From positions 558,001-622,000 of the forward strand of contig NZ_KI530745.1 in assembly GCF_000488255.1 (NCBI RefSeq): a DNA stretch of 64,000 bases. Reading direction: 5' to 3'. This DNA comes from Acinetobacter indicus CIP 110367 (GTDB taxonomy: Bacteria; Pseudomonadota; Gammaproteobacteria; Pseudomonadales; Moraxellaceae). Shown piece by piece: positions 43,784 through 52,940 of this stretch (its first letter is position 1; each line of letters opens with the position of its first letter). The translations under genes were made by a program, and so were the position numbers. The notes beneath the pieces were generated by a model that saw nothing but the letters and a program-made list of their open reading frames with translations, was not told the origin of the DNA and searched no databases.

Positions 43784-45397
43784 TTAGGATAGATTCAAAA
43801 GATTCCTCACTTTTGATGAATCAGAATTTGGCCGTCTTAAATAATCGGCAATGTATTGCAGTTCTTGTTCATCATTGGCTAAGCCCTGTTGGATGGTCTC
43901 AATTTGCTTTTCAATGTTGTTCAGCACATTTTGACATTGCTCAATGACATCATCCAAATAGTTGTCTACTTTCTGCAATAAACCATTCGAAATTTCAGTA
44001 TATAAAAGCTCATGACCAATGGCTAAGATGTCCTTATCCTCCTCTGCATATATGACTTCGTATGCCAAATGCTCCGAAAACTCTAAATGCTCAAGCGGCA
44101 TAAATTTCAATTGATAATCAACCAAATGTTTTGAAATGTGTACTGCCAGTAATTGATTGGTTTGCTGTGTAAGCGTGCGATATAAATCAGGCAAGGCTTG
44201 CTGCGCGGCAAATTGTTCTAATAGGCTTGGTAAAGTGGCAATAACGCTGCGCCAAGTCTGTGTCATGATTTGAGACTTATGCTGCACTAATGCATTGCTG
44301 GCATTGTTCAAACACACCTGCAATTGATTAAGCTGCGGCACAACTTCAAGTTGTAACGGCGCTAATATTTCTTCCTGCAAATGATGAAGCAAGGCTTCGG
44401 CAGGTTTTCGCTGTTTATAGGCTAAGGCGGGTTCAATTAAATGAAAAAGAGCATTAAATAGGCTATTAAATCCAGCAGATTGCATAGCTTGATCATTAAA
44501 ATCTGCATCTTTTAACATTTGCGAAGAAATCGATACTGGCACTTGCAATAAGTCAGGATCAACTTGCATTTCCACCAGTTGCGATGTGGCACGCGTATAG
44601 ACGTCCTGCTCCTGCAAACTACGTTGATCCGAATTTTTATTGCATAAGACTTGGCAAATTTCTCCATCCACCTCGTCTTCTTCAAAATAATCACTTCTGG
44701 TAATCACAGGCAGTAAGGGTTTATGCCTACGTAACTCCTGTCCCAAAGCCATGAGTTCTTTGACCTGACCGGGTGAAGATGAACTGCTTAACCATAAAAC
44801 ACCATCGGCACTGTCTAAAAACCGTTGAGTTAGTTCGGCATTTTGGGGAGTTACAGAATGCAGTCCAGGCGTGTCTAATAAAATTAGATTAAGACCGAGG
44901 CAAACACCTTGTAAACGCGAGGTGGTCTCTGTGGCACCTTCTTTTAAAGGTTTATCAATTTCGATGATATTTCCAGCATCGAGGTAAAAATAACCAACGC
45001 TTTGTTGTCGTCTGCGGAAACTTTCAGCCAAGACATTACATAATGAACTTTTACCGGCATTAAATTTGCCAAAAATTAATAAAATGATTTTATCTTCAAA
45101 ATGTTCAGCAATAGATTGTGCATCTTTGAGGCGGTCTAGATGTGTTTCCCAGTGACTCAGATAATGTTCAAGTTGGGTATTTAAAGCCACAATCGCAGTA
45201 GATATTTGGCTGGATGAACTCAATCCGTTACTGTTTAAACGTCGTTCATTTAGATTGGTTGCCAGTTGCTGATGCCAAGCCTGCATTTTATTTAAATGCA
45301 GTAGAATATCTTGCTCAGGCTGATTGAAAGTATCAGAACTTTGGATCAAATGTTGAATTGGACTTTCAATCGAAGTTTGAATCAAATCAGTACTCAT
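43784..45397 (-). CDS. Dynamin-like GTPase, second gene of pair
   Basis: 537 residues. P-loop GKFNAGKSS (about 109-117), switch LLDTPGLHS, and an ITRSD specificity motif make a GTPase head; the C-terminal half is long helices, as in bacterial dynamin-like proteins. Overlaps the upstream GTPase gene by 4 bp. In ADP1 two orfs of unknown role lie between catM and catA, and these appear to correspond. Role in membrane remodelling or repair is possible but not shown. Confidence 0.75.
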   Translation of the reverse strand: MSTDLIQTSIESPIQHLIQSSDTFNQPEQDILLHLNKMQAWHQQLATNLNERRLNSNGLSSSSQISTAIVALNTQLEHYLSHWETHLDRLKDAQSIAEHFEDKIILLIFGKFNAGKSSLCNVLAESFRRRQQSVGYFYLDAGNIIEIDKPLKEGATETTSRLQGVCLGLNLILLDTPGLHSVTPQNAELTQRFLDSADGVLWLSSSSSPGQVKELMALGQELRRHKPLLPVITRSDYFEEDEVDGEICQVLCNKNSDQRSLQEQDVYTRATSQLVEMQVDPDLLQVPVSISSQMLKDADFNDQAMQSAGFNSLFNALFHLIEPALAYKQRKPAEALLHHLQEEILAPLQLEVVPQLNQLQVCLNNASNALVQHKSQIMTQTWRSVIATLPSLLEQFAAQQALPDLYRTLTQQTNQLLAVHISKHLVDYQLKFMPLEHLEFSEHLAYEVIYAEEDKDILAIGHELLYTEISNGLLQKVDNYLDDVIEQCQNVLNNIEKQIETIQQGLANDEQELQYIADYLRRPNSDSSKVRNLLNLS

Positions 45398-46653
45398 AAT
45401 GCTCCCTCCAAAGTTTCTGTTACTTGTTGGGCTTGTACAATGAGTTGAAGTCGTTGCTCTAGATTCTGTAGTTGGTTTTTCAATTGCATGCGATCGGCCG
45501 AGACTTCAAAATAGTGTGTGAATTCACGTCGCAAACGATCACGACCTGATTCTTCGTCAAAAATAAGTTTTAAATCCTTACGCAGTTTGACCGAAACCCC
45601 CATGACCGCAACCATCACAGTATCCAAACTACGGACATTACTTTTTTGTGTATCAGGTAAACCAATCACACCATATCGTACTAAGTGACTGTTGATTTCG
45701 ATACAAGCGCGCGAATACGCTACTTGAATACGGTTACGATCTCGTTTACCCGCAGTCACTTTATACATATTGGCAAAGGAATCTGGTTCTAAAGAATCGT
45801 CTTTTCCTGAAATCTGCAGAATGGGCTGTAAATCCACACGAACTTTGTCTAGCACTTGATTGAGATCATGCAAAAAGGATTCAGCTTGTTGTTGAAGCGT
45901 TGTGTTCAGTTGCTGTATTTGGGTCTGAGTTGAATTTTGCAGTTCAGAGATTTCTGATTTAAGTTCAGTGAAGATTTTATTTTTTTCAAACTGGCGTATT
46001 GCGGAAACTTTTTCAATCATGCCGTTGAGGGTTTGTTGCAGTTCTGGAATACCACTACGTTGAACTAGTAGTGGTTTAGAATTGACTAAGCCTTGGCGAT
46101 GACGCGTTGCAGAAACGGGCATAACATTGGCATCAGGCGCTTGTTTTTTAATGCTGTCGATAATATGTGCTAAAACATCTTGATCTGGTGCTTGATCGAT
46201 TTGCGTCAGGACCAGTACGCTTTGACGCCGTGTTTGCTGTTCATCTTGTTTGAATTGTTGAAATAATTGTAATTCATACGGATCGAATTCACCCTCACGA
46301 ACAGAATGGATTATTAAGCGGATATCCGCTTCGGTCCACATCGCATCTTGTGCATATTGGTCGTCAATGGCTGCGACATCAGCATCTAAACCTGGTGCAT
46401 CTAACCAGCGGACATTATGCTTTAAATGTTCAGATAAAGTGACCGTTTCACGTTTATCTGCAACAGAGAAAATGTCATCGCCAATGAGTTCATTTAAAAG
46501 TCGGCTTTTACCGTGGTTATATTTGCCAATCACCGTCACGGTGGGAAATTGTCCTGCTAACAAGATAGCACGAAGCCGAGCCAAACTCCTATCTCGCTCT
46601 GGAAGAATGGTTAAAATTTCATTTTGTGCTGCATCAAAAATACGAATATCCAT
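45394..46653 (-). CDS. Dynamin-like GTPase, first gene of pair
   Basis: 419 residues. P-loop GKYNHGKSR (about residues 42-50), switch WLDAPGLDAD and LTQIDQA specificity motif; long coiled helical tail (ISELQNSTQTQIQQLNTT). ATGA overlap with the next gene indicates translational coupling, so the two GTPases probably form a pair. No metabolic link to cat genes is evident. Confidence 0.75.
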   Translation of the reverse strand: MDIRIFDAAQNEILTILPERDRSLARLRAILLAGQFPTVTVIGKYNHGKSRLLNELIGDDIFSVADKRETVTLSEHLKHNVRWLDAPGLDADVAAIDDQYAQDAMWTEADIRLIIHSVREGEFDPYELQLFQQFKQDEQQTRRQSVLVLTQIDQAPDQDVLAHIIDSIKKQAPDANVMPVSATRHRQGLVNSKPLLVQRSGIPELQQTLNGMIEKVSAIRQFEKNKIFTELKSEISELQNSTQTQIQQLNTTLQQQAESFLHDLNQVLDKVRVDLQPILQISGKDDSLEPDSFANMYKVTAGKRDRNRIQVAYSRACIEINSHLVRYGVIGLPDTQKSNVRSLDTVMVAVMGVSVKLRKDLKLIFDEESGRDRLRREFTHYFEVSADRMQLKNQLQNLEQRLQLIVQAQQVTETLEGAL

Positions 46654-46741
46654 ATAATTTTCTATTTATCCATAAAGCAAATCAGGCTACGCGATTGCTG
46701 ACAGCCTGATTACAAGATTCAAAATTAGATTTATAGTTGCA

Positions 46742-47686
46742 TCAAGCTTGCAAGCGCGGGCGGTCTACCACTTGGTTATCAACTCCATCGACAAGTCGGC
46801 TTAATTTTAGATCAAAGACCATTTCAGCAAATGGACCTTCTACGCCGTTGGCTTGACTTGTCGCAGGATCGGTATGCTCAATCGCTTCAACCACTAGGCC
46901 TTCACGAGTTGCAAAAGCGAAGTCATCGTAGGTGTACGGGTCGCCAGCAACGTTAATTTGCGTAGTGAGTTTGCGATGACCATCTGCTGACACAAAGAAG
47001 TGGATGTGCGCAGGACGGTTACCGTGACGACCTAATTGATTTAACAATTGCTGTGTTGGACCATTTGGTGGGCAGCCATAACCTGATGGCAGAATCGTTT
47101 GTACACGATAATGGCCTTGTGCATCCGTCATAATAGTACGGCGCATGTTGAATGGTGTTTGTTCGCCAGTTGGGTCAAAGTGTGAATAGAAACCTTTGGT
47201 ATTGGCATGCCAAATTTCAACTTGTGCATTTGGAATCGGTTGACCATCTGCATTGTAAATTGTGCCATGCAAAATAAGCGTATGGCCATTTGGATCGCTG
47301 CCATCATCCATACGTGCAAAGCCTTGTGACACAGGCGCGCCAGCCACATAAAGAGGGCCTTCAATGGTACGTGGCGTTGGGTTGTCAATGCCTAAAGCAG
47401 CATCGATTGCATCCATACGCATATCAAGAAAATGGTCAAAACCTAAACCAGGGGAAAGCAATCCAGCTTCATGACTTGTACCGAGTTGGTTTAAATATGC
47501 AATTGCCGCCCAATATTCATCAGAAGTAATTTCTAAATCTTCAATTGATTTAAATAAATCAGAAACTACGCGGTGGATAATTTGTTTGATACGCGGATTA
47601 CCACCTTCTTGCTCAAGACCACTGAGTAGATTTATAAAATTTTGTACTTCTTCCGTGTTAAAAATTTTAACATTTGCGGCTGTCAT
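46742..47686 (-). CDS. catA: Catechol 1,2-dioxygenase (cat locus)
   Basis: 314 residues from ATG 47686 (AAGGAGAT ahead of it); the frame to 47737 is longer than needed. Intradiol motifs TIEGPLYVAGAP, YGCPPNGPT and GNRPAHIHFFV carry the two Tyr and two His ligands of the Fe(III) centre. Related to but not identical with the mph-operon catA. Produces muconate, the CatM inducer. Confidence 0.95.
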   Translation of the reverse strand: MTAANVKIFNTEEVQNFINLLSGLEQEGGNPRIKQIIHRVVSDLFKSIEDLEITSDEYWAAIAYLNQLGTSHEAGLLSPGLGFDHFLDMRMDAIDAALGIDNPTPRTIEGPLYVAGAPVSQGFARMDDGSDPNGHTLILHGTIYNADGQPIPNAQVEIWHANTKGFYSHFDPTGEQTPFNMRRTIMTDAQGHYRVQTILPSGYGCPPNGPTQQLLNQLGRHGNRPAHIHFFVSADGHRKLTTQINVAGDPYTYDDFAFATREGLVVEAIEHTDPATSQANGVEGPFAEMVFDLKLSRLVDGVDNQVVDRPRLQA

Positions 47687-47842
47687 GGCTATCTCCTTCA
47701 TGTTGCCATAATGCTGGTCTACTTCATAATTACTCAATCGTTGTATGAGTTAAGACTGCATTGATTCTTAAATTGTATATCGGTTTATATATACCTTAAT
47801 TAAATGTTATAGCCCTATCTAGTCTTTTTTTGGTATCTTTAA

Positions 47843-47857
47843 ATACTTAAAAGGTAT
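47843..47857. promoter_or_regulatory. CatM/BenM operator upstream of catA
   Basis: ATACTTAAAAGGTAT, identical to 42790-42804, within a similar 26-bp block (GGTATxTTTxAATACTTA context). It is 157 bp before the catA start and 28 bp from the IS1 tip. Confidence 0.8.
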
Positions 47858-47885
47858 ATTTAAGGAATGTGGTTTTAAAAAATTA

Positions 47886-48672
47886 GGTGGTGTTTCAAAA
47901 AGTATGCTGGCGTTAAACAAATCCGTTATTAAGGTAAAAGAAAGTCAAATCAAAGGCTTTAAAATGATTTTCGAGCTTTTTAGAAAAGTTGCAACTTCTC
48001 CTAAATCCACGCCTGATTCGATGACGAATTCTACAATTGTTACCTTCAATACTGACGGTAAAAAACTTACCGATCACTTGCTTGCAACATAGAAATGCTG
48101 TGATAAAACTATCCCAGTGATCACTCGCAATTCGAGCATATTGAACCCCAAGCTTTTTAAGTTTAGCTTTAAGACGTTGAACCGTTGCTAAATCCCGCTT
48201 ACCCCAAACATAAGCAACAATTTCTCCAGATTCTCGATGGTAGGCATAAATAAGCCATTGTTTATTTTGCTTATTCCCTACAAAAGTCCAAAGTTCATCG
48301 ACTTCAAGACATTCGTAGTGGCTTTGTTTAGGCTGAATCTGATAGATCGATTCACTTAAGGTTCGTAATACCTTGCCAATGCTGATACGCTCGACTTCAT
48401 CAATATCTCTTACACCGCTTCCTCTGACCATTAAATGTAATATCTTGCCGGTAATACCTGAGTTACACCCTTGATAGCTTAATGCATGATCACCAATAAA
48501 CTGACGTTTGCAATCTTTGCACTGATGGTTTTGTTTCCAATCTACTTTGATGCCATTTCTCTTTATATTGTTACTTAGACAGGTAGGACATTTGATTTGT
48601 AGCGTTATTTTTATACCTCTATTTTATCAAAAGCCATATTGTTTTTTTCAGCATACTTTTTGAAACACCACC
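47886..48672 (-). mobile_element. IS1-family element
   Basis: 787 bp with inverted ends GGTGGTGTTTCAAAAAGTAT and its inverse. The 8-9 bp flanks (AAAAAATTA left, AAATATTTA right) are similar but not identical, so a target duplication is not certain. Confidence 0.85.
47913..48637 (-). pseudogene. IS1-family transposase, apparently frameshifted near its start
   Basis: A zinc-finger-like InsA part (KCPTCLSNNIKRNG, HQCKDCKRQF) continues in the same frame into the InsB catalytic part (LEVDELWTFVGNK, ASDHWDSF). The expected ATG (48635-48637, MAFDKIEV) runs into a stop two bases out of frame, so the full protein may need frameshifting or be dead. Confidence 0.65.
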
Positions 48673-48696
48673 AAATATTTAAACAAAAGTTTTACA

Positions 48697-48720
48697 ATGA
48701 TAATAATAATGATTATTATT
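48697..48720 (+). promoter_or_regulatory. Fur box of the truncated receptor gene
   Basis: ATGATAATAATAATGATTATTATT is a good match to the GATAATGATAATCATTATC type iron box, 24 bp from the IS1 tip and 37 bp before the receptor start. Confidence 0.75.
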
Positions 48721-48756
48721 TGCGCCAATATTAATATTCATGTAAAGGGAATAACA

Positions 48757-49943
48757 ATGCGACTATCTCAATTCAGCCTGTGTCTTCTTAGTGTCGCCAT
48801 TTCTTCACAGCTGTATGCACAAAAGCCAAGTCCTGCATTTAAGGAACAGGAAAGTTCAGATAAAACTCTCAAGCTTTCTCCTATTGTGGTAACAGCAACC
48901 CGTACCCCTAAAACAATTGCGGAAGTTGCGGGAACTGTGCAGACCATTCAGGGTGAAGAAATTGCTCAACAGGCTGGAGCGGGTCGAAAAGTAGCAGACG
49001 TTTTAGCGCAGCTGGTACCCTCACTGGCACCTAGCAGTGGAACCACCAGTAACTATGGTCAGACCATGCGCGGACGGAATGTACTGGTTATGATTGATGG
49101 AGTTTCACAGACCGGTTCGCGCGATGTGGCACGTCAGCTCAACAGTATCAGTCCAAATATGATTGATCACATTGAAGTGGTTTCGGGTGCGACCAGTATT
49201 TATGGTTCTGGGGCAACAGGCGGTATTATTAATATTATTACCAAACGTGCGGACAAATCGAAACCGGTCAGCTTTCAGACCAAGTTAGGCCTGACATCGG
49301 CTGATAATTTCCGTCGTGATAGTTTGGCTTATCAAGTGGGGCAGACTGCTTCATTTAGTAATGAAAAGATGGACGGTTTTTTAGGGGTAGATTATACCAG
49401 TCGGGGTTCGCAGTTTGATGGTAAGGGGGATCGTATTTCGTTAAGCCCTTGGCAAGGTAGCACGATGGATACCGATACGCTGGATGTGAATGGTCGTTTA
49501 AACTTTAATTTAACCGATAAGCAAAGCTTAAGTTTTGGTGCACAATATTACAACGATGAACAGGATACCGAATATGGTCCTGACTATTCTTATCTGCAAG
49601 CCGGGACACAGCCTTCTTATAAATCCATTAAAGGGTGGAATTTAGATAAACAACCCTTTACAGAACGCTATGCATTTAATTCCCAGTATCAAAACCAGGA
49701 TTTCCTGGGACAAACCTTAAATGTTGAAGCGTATTACCGGAATGAAAAAGCGCGTTTCGTACCATATGGTTATTCAAAAGATGGCGTGAATGTGAAACAA
49801 AGCCAATCCAATGTGGACTATGCCGGAATTCGCTCTACTGTTCAATCTGACCTGCAGGTAGCCGAGCGAGATTTAAAACTGACTTATGGTCTGGACTATG
49901 ACTGGGAAAAAGACCATCAGTGGTCTGATTACTATACGCCAAG
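48757..49943 (+). pseudogene. TonB-dependent receptor, ferric-aerobactin (IutA)-like, truncated
   Basis: The start ATG 48757 (AAAGGGA upstream) gives signal peptide MRLSQFSLCLLSVAISSQLYA, a TonB box region (SPIVVTATRT) and a plug domain with RGRNVLVMIDGVSQ and SGATSIYGSGATGGIINIITK. That plug resembles IutA. After about 395 residues the barrel is cut by the element at 49944; roughly half of a normal receptor is missing and the frame runs into the element to 49977. It cannot transport. Confidence 0.8.
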
Positions 49944-50077
49944 GGCTTTGTTGCACAAAGATTTCATAACTATATGATTTTAAAGGTTTTGATTATTTTT
50001 TGATCCAAAATTAAATTTATTTAAATCAGATGCTTACATATTTATGCAACAAAGCCAAATCTTTATGTAACTAAGCC
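49944..50077. mobile_element. Short IS17-end-like inverted-repeat element (MITE-like)
   Basis: GGCTTTGTTGCACAAAGATTT at the left and TGCAACAAAGCC (ending 50056) at the right bound 113 bp without an ORF. A second, degenerate right tip AAATCTTTATGTAACTAAGCC follows to 50077. No target duplication is visible. It could be a deletion derivative of the IS17-like element mobilised in trans. Confidence 0.55.
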
Positions 50078-50097
50078 ATTTATAATTAAACCCCAAA

Positions 50098-50379
50098 TTA
50101 TAACTTTTTCCCTAAATGATTCATTTTTACAATAAAGACAAAAAGTACCGGACTCAGCAGCACCCAGAGCGAAACGAAGCTAATACTCTCGCTAAACTGT
50201 GTGCTTAATAGCAACATCACCATACATAAAATAGTGCCTGACGTGAGTTTAACCAAGACTGGAAATACCGAAAGTAGGGCATATCTGGAGGTTCTGGTTT
50301 TGATGATCTGTTTTTCACTGACGGTATAAAAACCAAGACAGGACAGCCAGAGAAGTCCGATTACTGCAATCCATATCAT
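50098..50379 (-). CDS. Small membrane protein, DUF3325-like
   Basis: 93 residues with three predicted membrane helices (WIAVIGLLWLSCLGFYTV, LLSVFPVLVKLTSGTILCMV, and a C-terminal one). Position after a PepSY protein in a receptor operon and the size match DUF3325. It overlaps the PepSY gene by 4 bp. Function unknown; often in iron-uptake operons. Confidence 0.55.
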   Translation of the reverse strand: MIWIAVIGLLWLSCLGFYTVSEKQIIKTRTSRYALLSVFPVLVKLTSGTILCMVMLLLSTQFSESISFVSLWVLLSPVLFVFIVKMNHLGKKL

Positions 50380-51935
50380 GATGACGGTCCTTGCTGTACA
50401 GTTTTGAGTTTGGTCTGGATTTTACGGACCGCCTTTTGCTGAATAGGGTGAATATTCTGGTGTAAAAAGTAAGCAAGCAGTGCCAATAGCCAGAGCATCA
50501 AATCAATACGTAAAAATGGCCAGTAGCTTTTAAACGAATCAATATCGTGTTGCGAAACCATATAATATATATCAATCAGCGGAAGCATAAACGCAGCCCC
50601 AATCAGGATTTTGAGCTGGGTTTTCCATAAATACTGCTGTGGTGTTAAACAGGCCAGCATGAAACTGCCAATCCAGATACTGAAAAAACTATAAATTTCA
50701 TAATTCGGTGCACCTGCAGGGATGCTGACAAAACGATTGGCATAGAGATAGCCGAGCATGGCCAGCGGAAGGCCAAGGATCATGCTGATATTTAAACGGT
50801 TAACCAGATAGTATCCCAGATGAAAACGTGCGGATTTTTTCTGCATCTGACGTTTCAGGCTCCAGAGCAGTAAACCGGATGCAATCATGGCGCAACCTAA
50901 GAGGCCGGAAAAAAACAGAGCCAACCGTAACACAGGGTCAGCAAACCGCGCCATATGCAAGCCATACACGCCGGCATTTAAAGTGGCAATTGCACTGTCA
51001 TTACGTGTGTTTTTTAGTAATTTACCTGTGGTGGCATTGAATGTGAGTTGAGCTTGATTTCGGGTAATAGAATGATCTTTCAGTTCCGTGAAGGTGATTT
51101 GGGCCAGCTGGGTATTGGGTTGTTTAACGGTAATGCTCTCAAATTCCGTCTTCCCCCAATGCTGCTGTACCGTCGAAGTAAAATGCTGAACAGGCAGCAT
51201 GTTGCTTTTGACAGGCGCAGTAGAAATAGCTGATCCATTTACAGTCTGGATATCTTCAAAATATTGAAAAGGATGTTCCGGATATAACTTTTTCATACCA
51301 GACGGCAGGATGATATAAAAGAAAATCGCCAATCCGGTAAAGGTAATAGTCAGGAAAAAGGGAAGTGCAATTACCGAACTGACATTATGAAAATCCAGAT
51401 AGGATCGTTGTCCTTTAAAGGCCCTTAAGGTAAAAAAGTCGGTCAGGATTTTTTTGTGGGTAATAATTCCTGAAATCAGGGTGATCAGCATGATGAATGC
51501 TGCAATGGTCACCATCAGACGCCCGATGGTGTAGGGCAGACCATACAGTTGAAAATGAAAATTATAGAAAAAATCTCCACCTTGTGTCGCTGAAAGGGTT
51601 AATTCACGGCCCGTCGAGGCATCTAGAGTTCTCATTTCATAGTGGCCATCGGGTGTTTGCCAGTAGATTTTATTGACCGGCGCGGCGGGATGAGCGACGC
51701 CAATGTACCAGTGCTGCGCATCCGCTGCATGTTGCTGTAAATATTGATAGGCCGTTTTGACCGCGGTGTCCTGATTTACCTGCATTGAGGCAAATTGTGG
51801 CTGCATCCACATGGTAATTTCATGACGATAATAGGTCACTGCACCGGTTAAAAAGATCGCGAAAAGCAGCCAGCCAAAGCTTAAACCCAGCCATGAATGC
51901 AGCCATGCCATAGATTGACGGACAGATTTATGCAT
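50376..51935 (-). CDS. PepSY-associated membrane protein (siderophore/iron reductase type)
   Basis: 519 residues with an N-terminal helix (SWLGLSFGWLLFAIFLTGAV), PepSY-type periplasmic segments, several further membrane helices (about 4-5) and a His-rich pattern. This family is found beside TonB receptors and is suggested to reduce ferric siderophores in the periplasm. Start ATG 51935; lies between the two small membrane genes. Confidence 0.8.
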   Translation of the reverse strand: MHKSVRQSMAWLHSWLGLSFGWLLFAIFLTGAVTYYRHEITMWMQPQFASMQVNQDTAVKTAYQYLQQHAADAQHWYIGVAHPAAPVNKIYWQTPDGHYEMRTLDASTGRELTLSATQGGDFFYNFHFQLYGLPYTIGRLMVTIAAFIMLITLISGIITHKKILTDFFTLRAFKGQRSYLDFHNVSSVIALPFFLTITFTGLAIFFYIILPSGMKKLYPEHPFQYFEDIQTVNGSAISTAPVKSNMLPVQHFTSTVQQHWGKTEFESITVKQPNTQLAQITFTELKDHSITRNQAQLTFNATTGKLLKNTRNDSAIATLNAGVYGLHMARFADPVLRLALFFSGLLGCAMIASGLLLWSLKRQMQKKSARFHLGYYLVNRLNISMILGLPLAMLGYLYANRFVSIPAGAPNYEIYSFFSIWIGSFMLACLTPQQYLWKTQLKILIGAAFMLPLIDIYYMVSQHDIDSFKSYWPFLRIDLMLWLLALLAYFLHQNIHPIQQKAVRKIQTKLKTVQQGPSS

Positions 51936-51938
51936 GAT

Positions 51939-52223
51939 TTAACCTGTGAAGTGCGAGAGAATAAACAAGAGGATGATGGGGACCAAGCCATATACAGAAA
52001 GCTTTTTTAAACTTTGAATGCAGAAGGTTCCAATCACGAAGCAGATATAAAAAATCAGTGCAGTAAAGGCCGCCAGATAGACCGATTCGGCTTTGGGGAC
52101 ATAGGCTTGTAAAAAATAAGCCAGATCACGTGCTATCAGGTCACTGCCTAGATAGCCCATCCCAAAGCATATCCCCAGGCGATACAGGACAGCGAGGGGC
52201 TGAATCACAGAAATCGAAATCAT
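51939..52223 (-). CDS. Small membrane protein, DUF3649-like
   Basis: 94 residues, three hydrophobic segments (LGICFGMGYLGSDLIARDL, LAAFTALIFYICFVIGTF, GLVPIILLFILSHF). Size and position before a PepSY protein fit DUF3649, which co-occurs with DUF3325. Three bp before the PepSY gene. Confidence 0.55.
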   Translation of the reverse strand: MISISVIQPLAVLYRLGICFGMGYLGSDLIARDLAYFLQAYVPKAESVYLAAFTALIFYICFVIGTFCIQSLKKLSVYGLVPIILLFILSHFTG

Positions 52224-52264
52224 AGAGGACCTTTAGTTGCATCTCGACAAGAAAAATGAGTGGC

Positions 52265-52876
52265 TTAATGCACAAAGCTGAGCGTGGTGACAAAATATTG
52301 TTTTTTATAGGCTTGCTGATTAAAGGTGCCTGCTTGATCTAATTCTTTTGCCACTTCAAGCATGTACTGACCTTTCCATGGCGTAGCAATCGTAATTTGT
52401 CCCTGGCTGTTGGTGGTGTATTTTTTCAGCCAATATTGAGGAGAAAACACCGTAACCTCCAGATCAGCCGCGGGCTTGTCCTGATACAGCACGGTAAAGG
52501 TATTGCTGTTGCGCTGGGCGGGGACAATATCCAGCGCAGATTCGGTTTTCAGATGCTGTCGTCCGGCTTTGGCATAGTAGCTCAGTAAAGATTCACCATA
52601 GATCAGTTCATGACTAAGTTTTACATCGGCCTGATCTTGCGTGGCATAGACCAGATGATCCTGCTGAAGCTGAGGACTGAAGATTTTTTTGGCCTGAACC
52701 ACTTTAGCTTGATTGAATGACTTTAAGGCACCTTCCTGAGTTTCTTTCAGCTGTTCACTGTATTCACCAAAGAAGGCATAGGTTTGAGCATTTGGGCCAC
52801 GTTCAAGCCACAGCATATGCGCTTGAGCAGACAAGCTCATCGACAATCCCATTGTCAACGCTATCATTTTTTTCAT
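52265..52876 (-). CDS. Secreted DUF4198-like protein of the iron operon
   Basis: 203 residues with signal peptide MKKMIALTMGLSMSLSAQAHM and a beta-rich body (AHMLWLERGPNAQTYAFFGEYSE; VTVFSPQYWLKKYTTNSQGQ). Resembles DUF4198/NikM-type periplasmic proteins that accompany metal receptors. Metal ligand residues are not obvious beyond the leading His. Confidence 0.6.
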   Translation of the reverse strand: MKKMIALTMGLSMSLSAQAHMLWLERGPNAQTYAFFGEYSEQLKETQEGALKSFNQAKVVQAKKIFSPQLQQDHLVYATQDQADVKLSHELIYGESLLSYYAKAGRQHLKTESALDIVPAQRNSNTFTVLYQDKPAADLEVTVFSPQYWLKKYTTNSQGQITIATPWKGQYMLEVAKELDQAGTFNQQAYKKQYFVTTLSFVH

Positions 52877-52940
52877 GTGTTTTTACCTGTTTTTAAATAA
52901 AAGGATTGGCCCTGAAAAAGTTTCAAGGCCAAGGGAGTAA

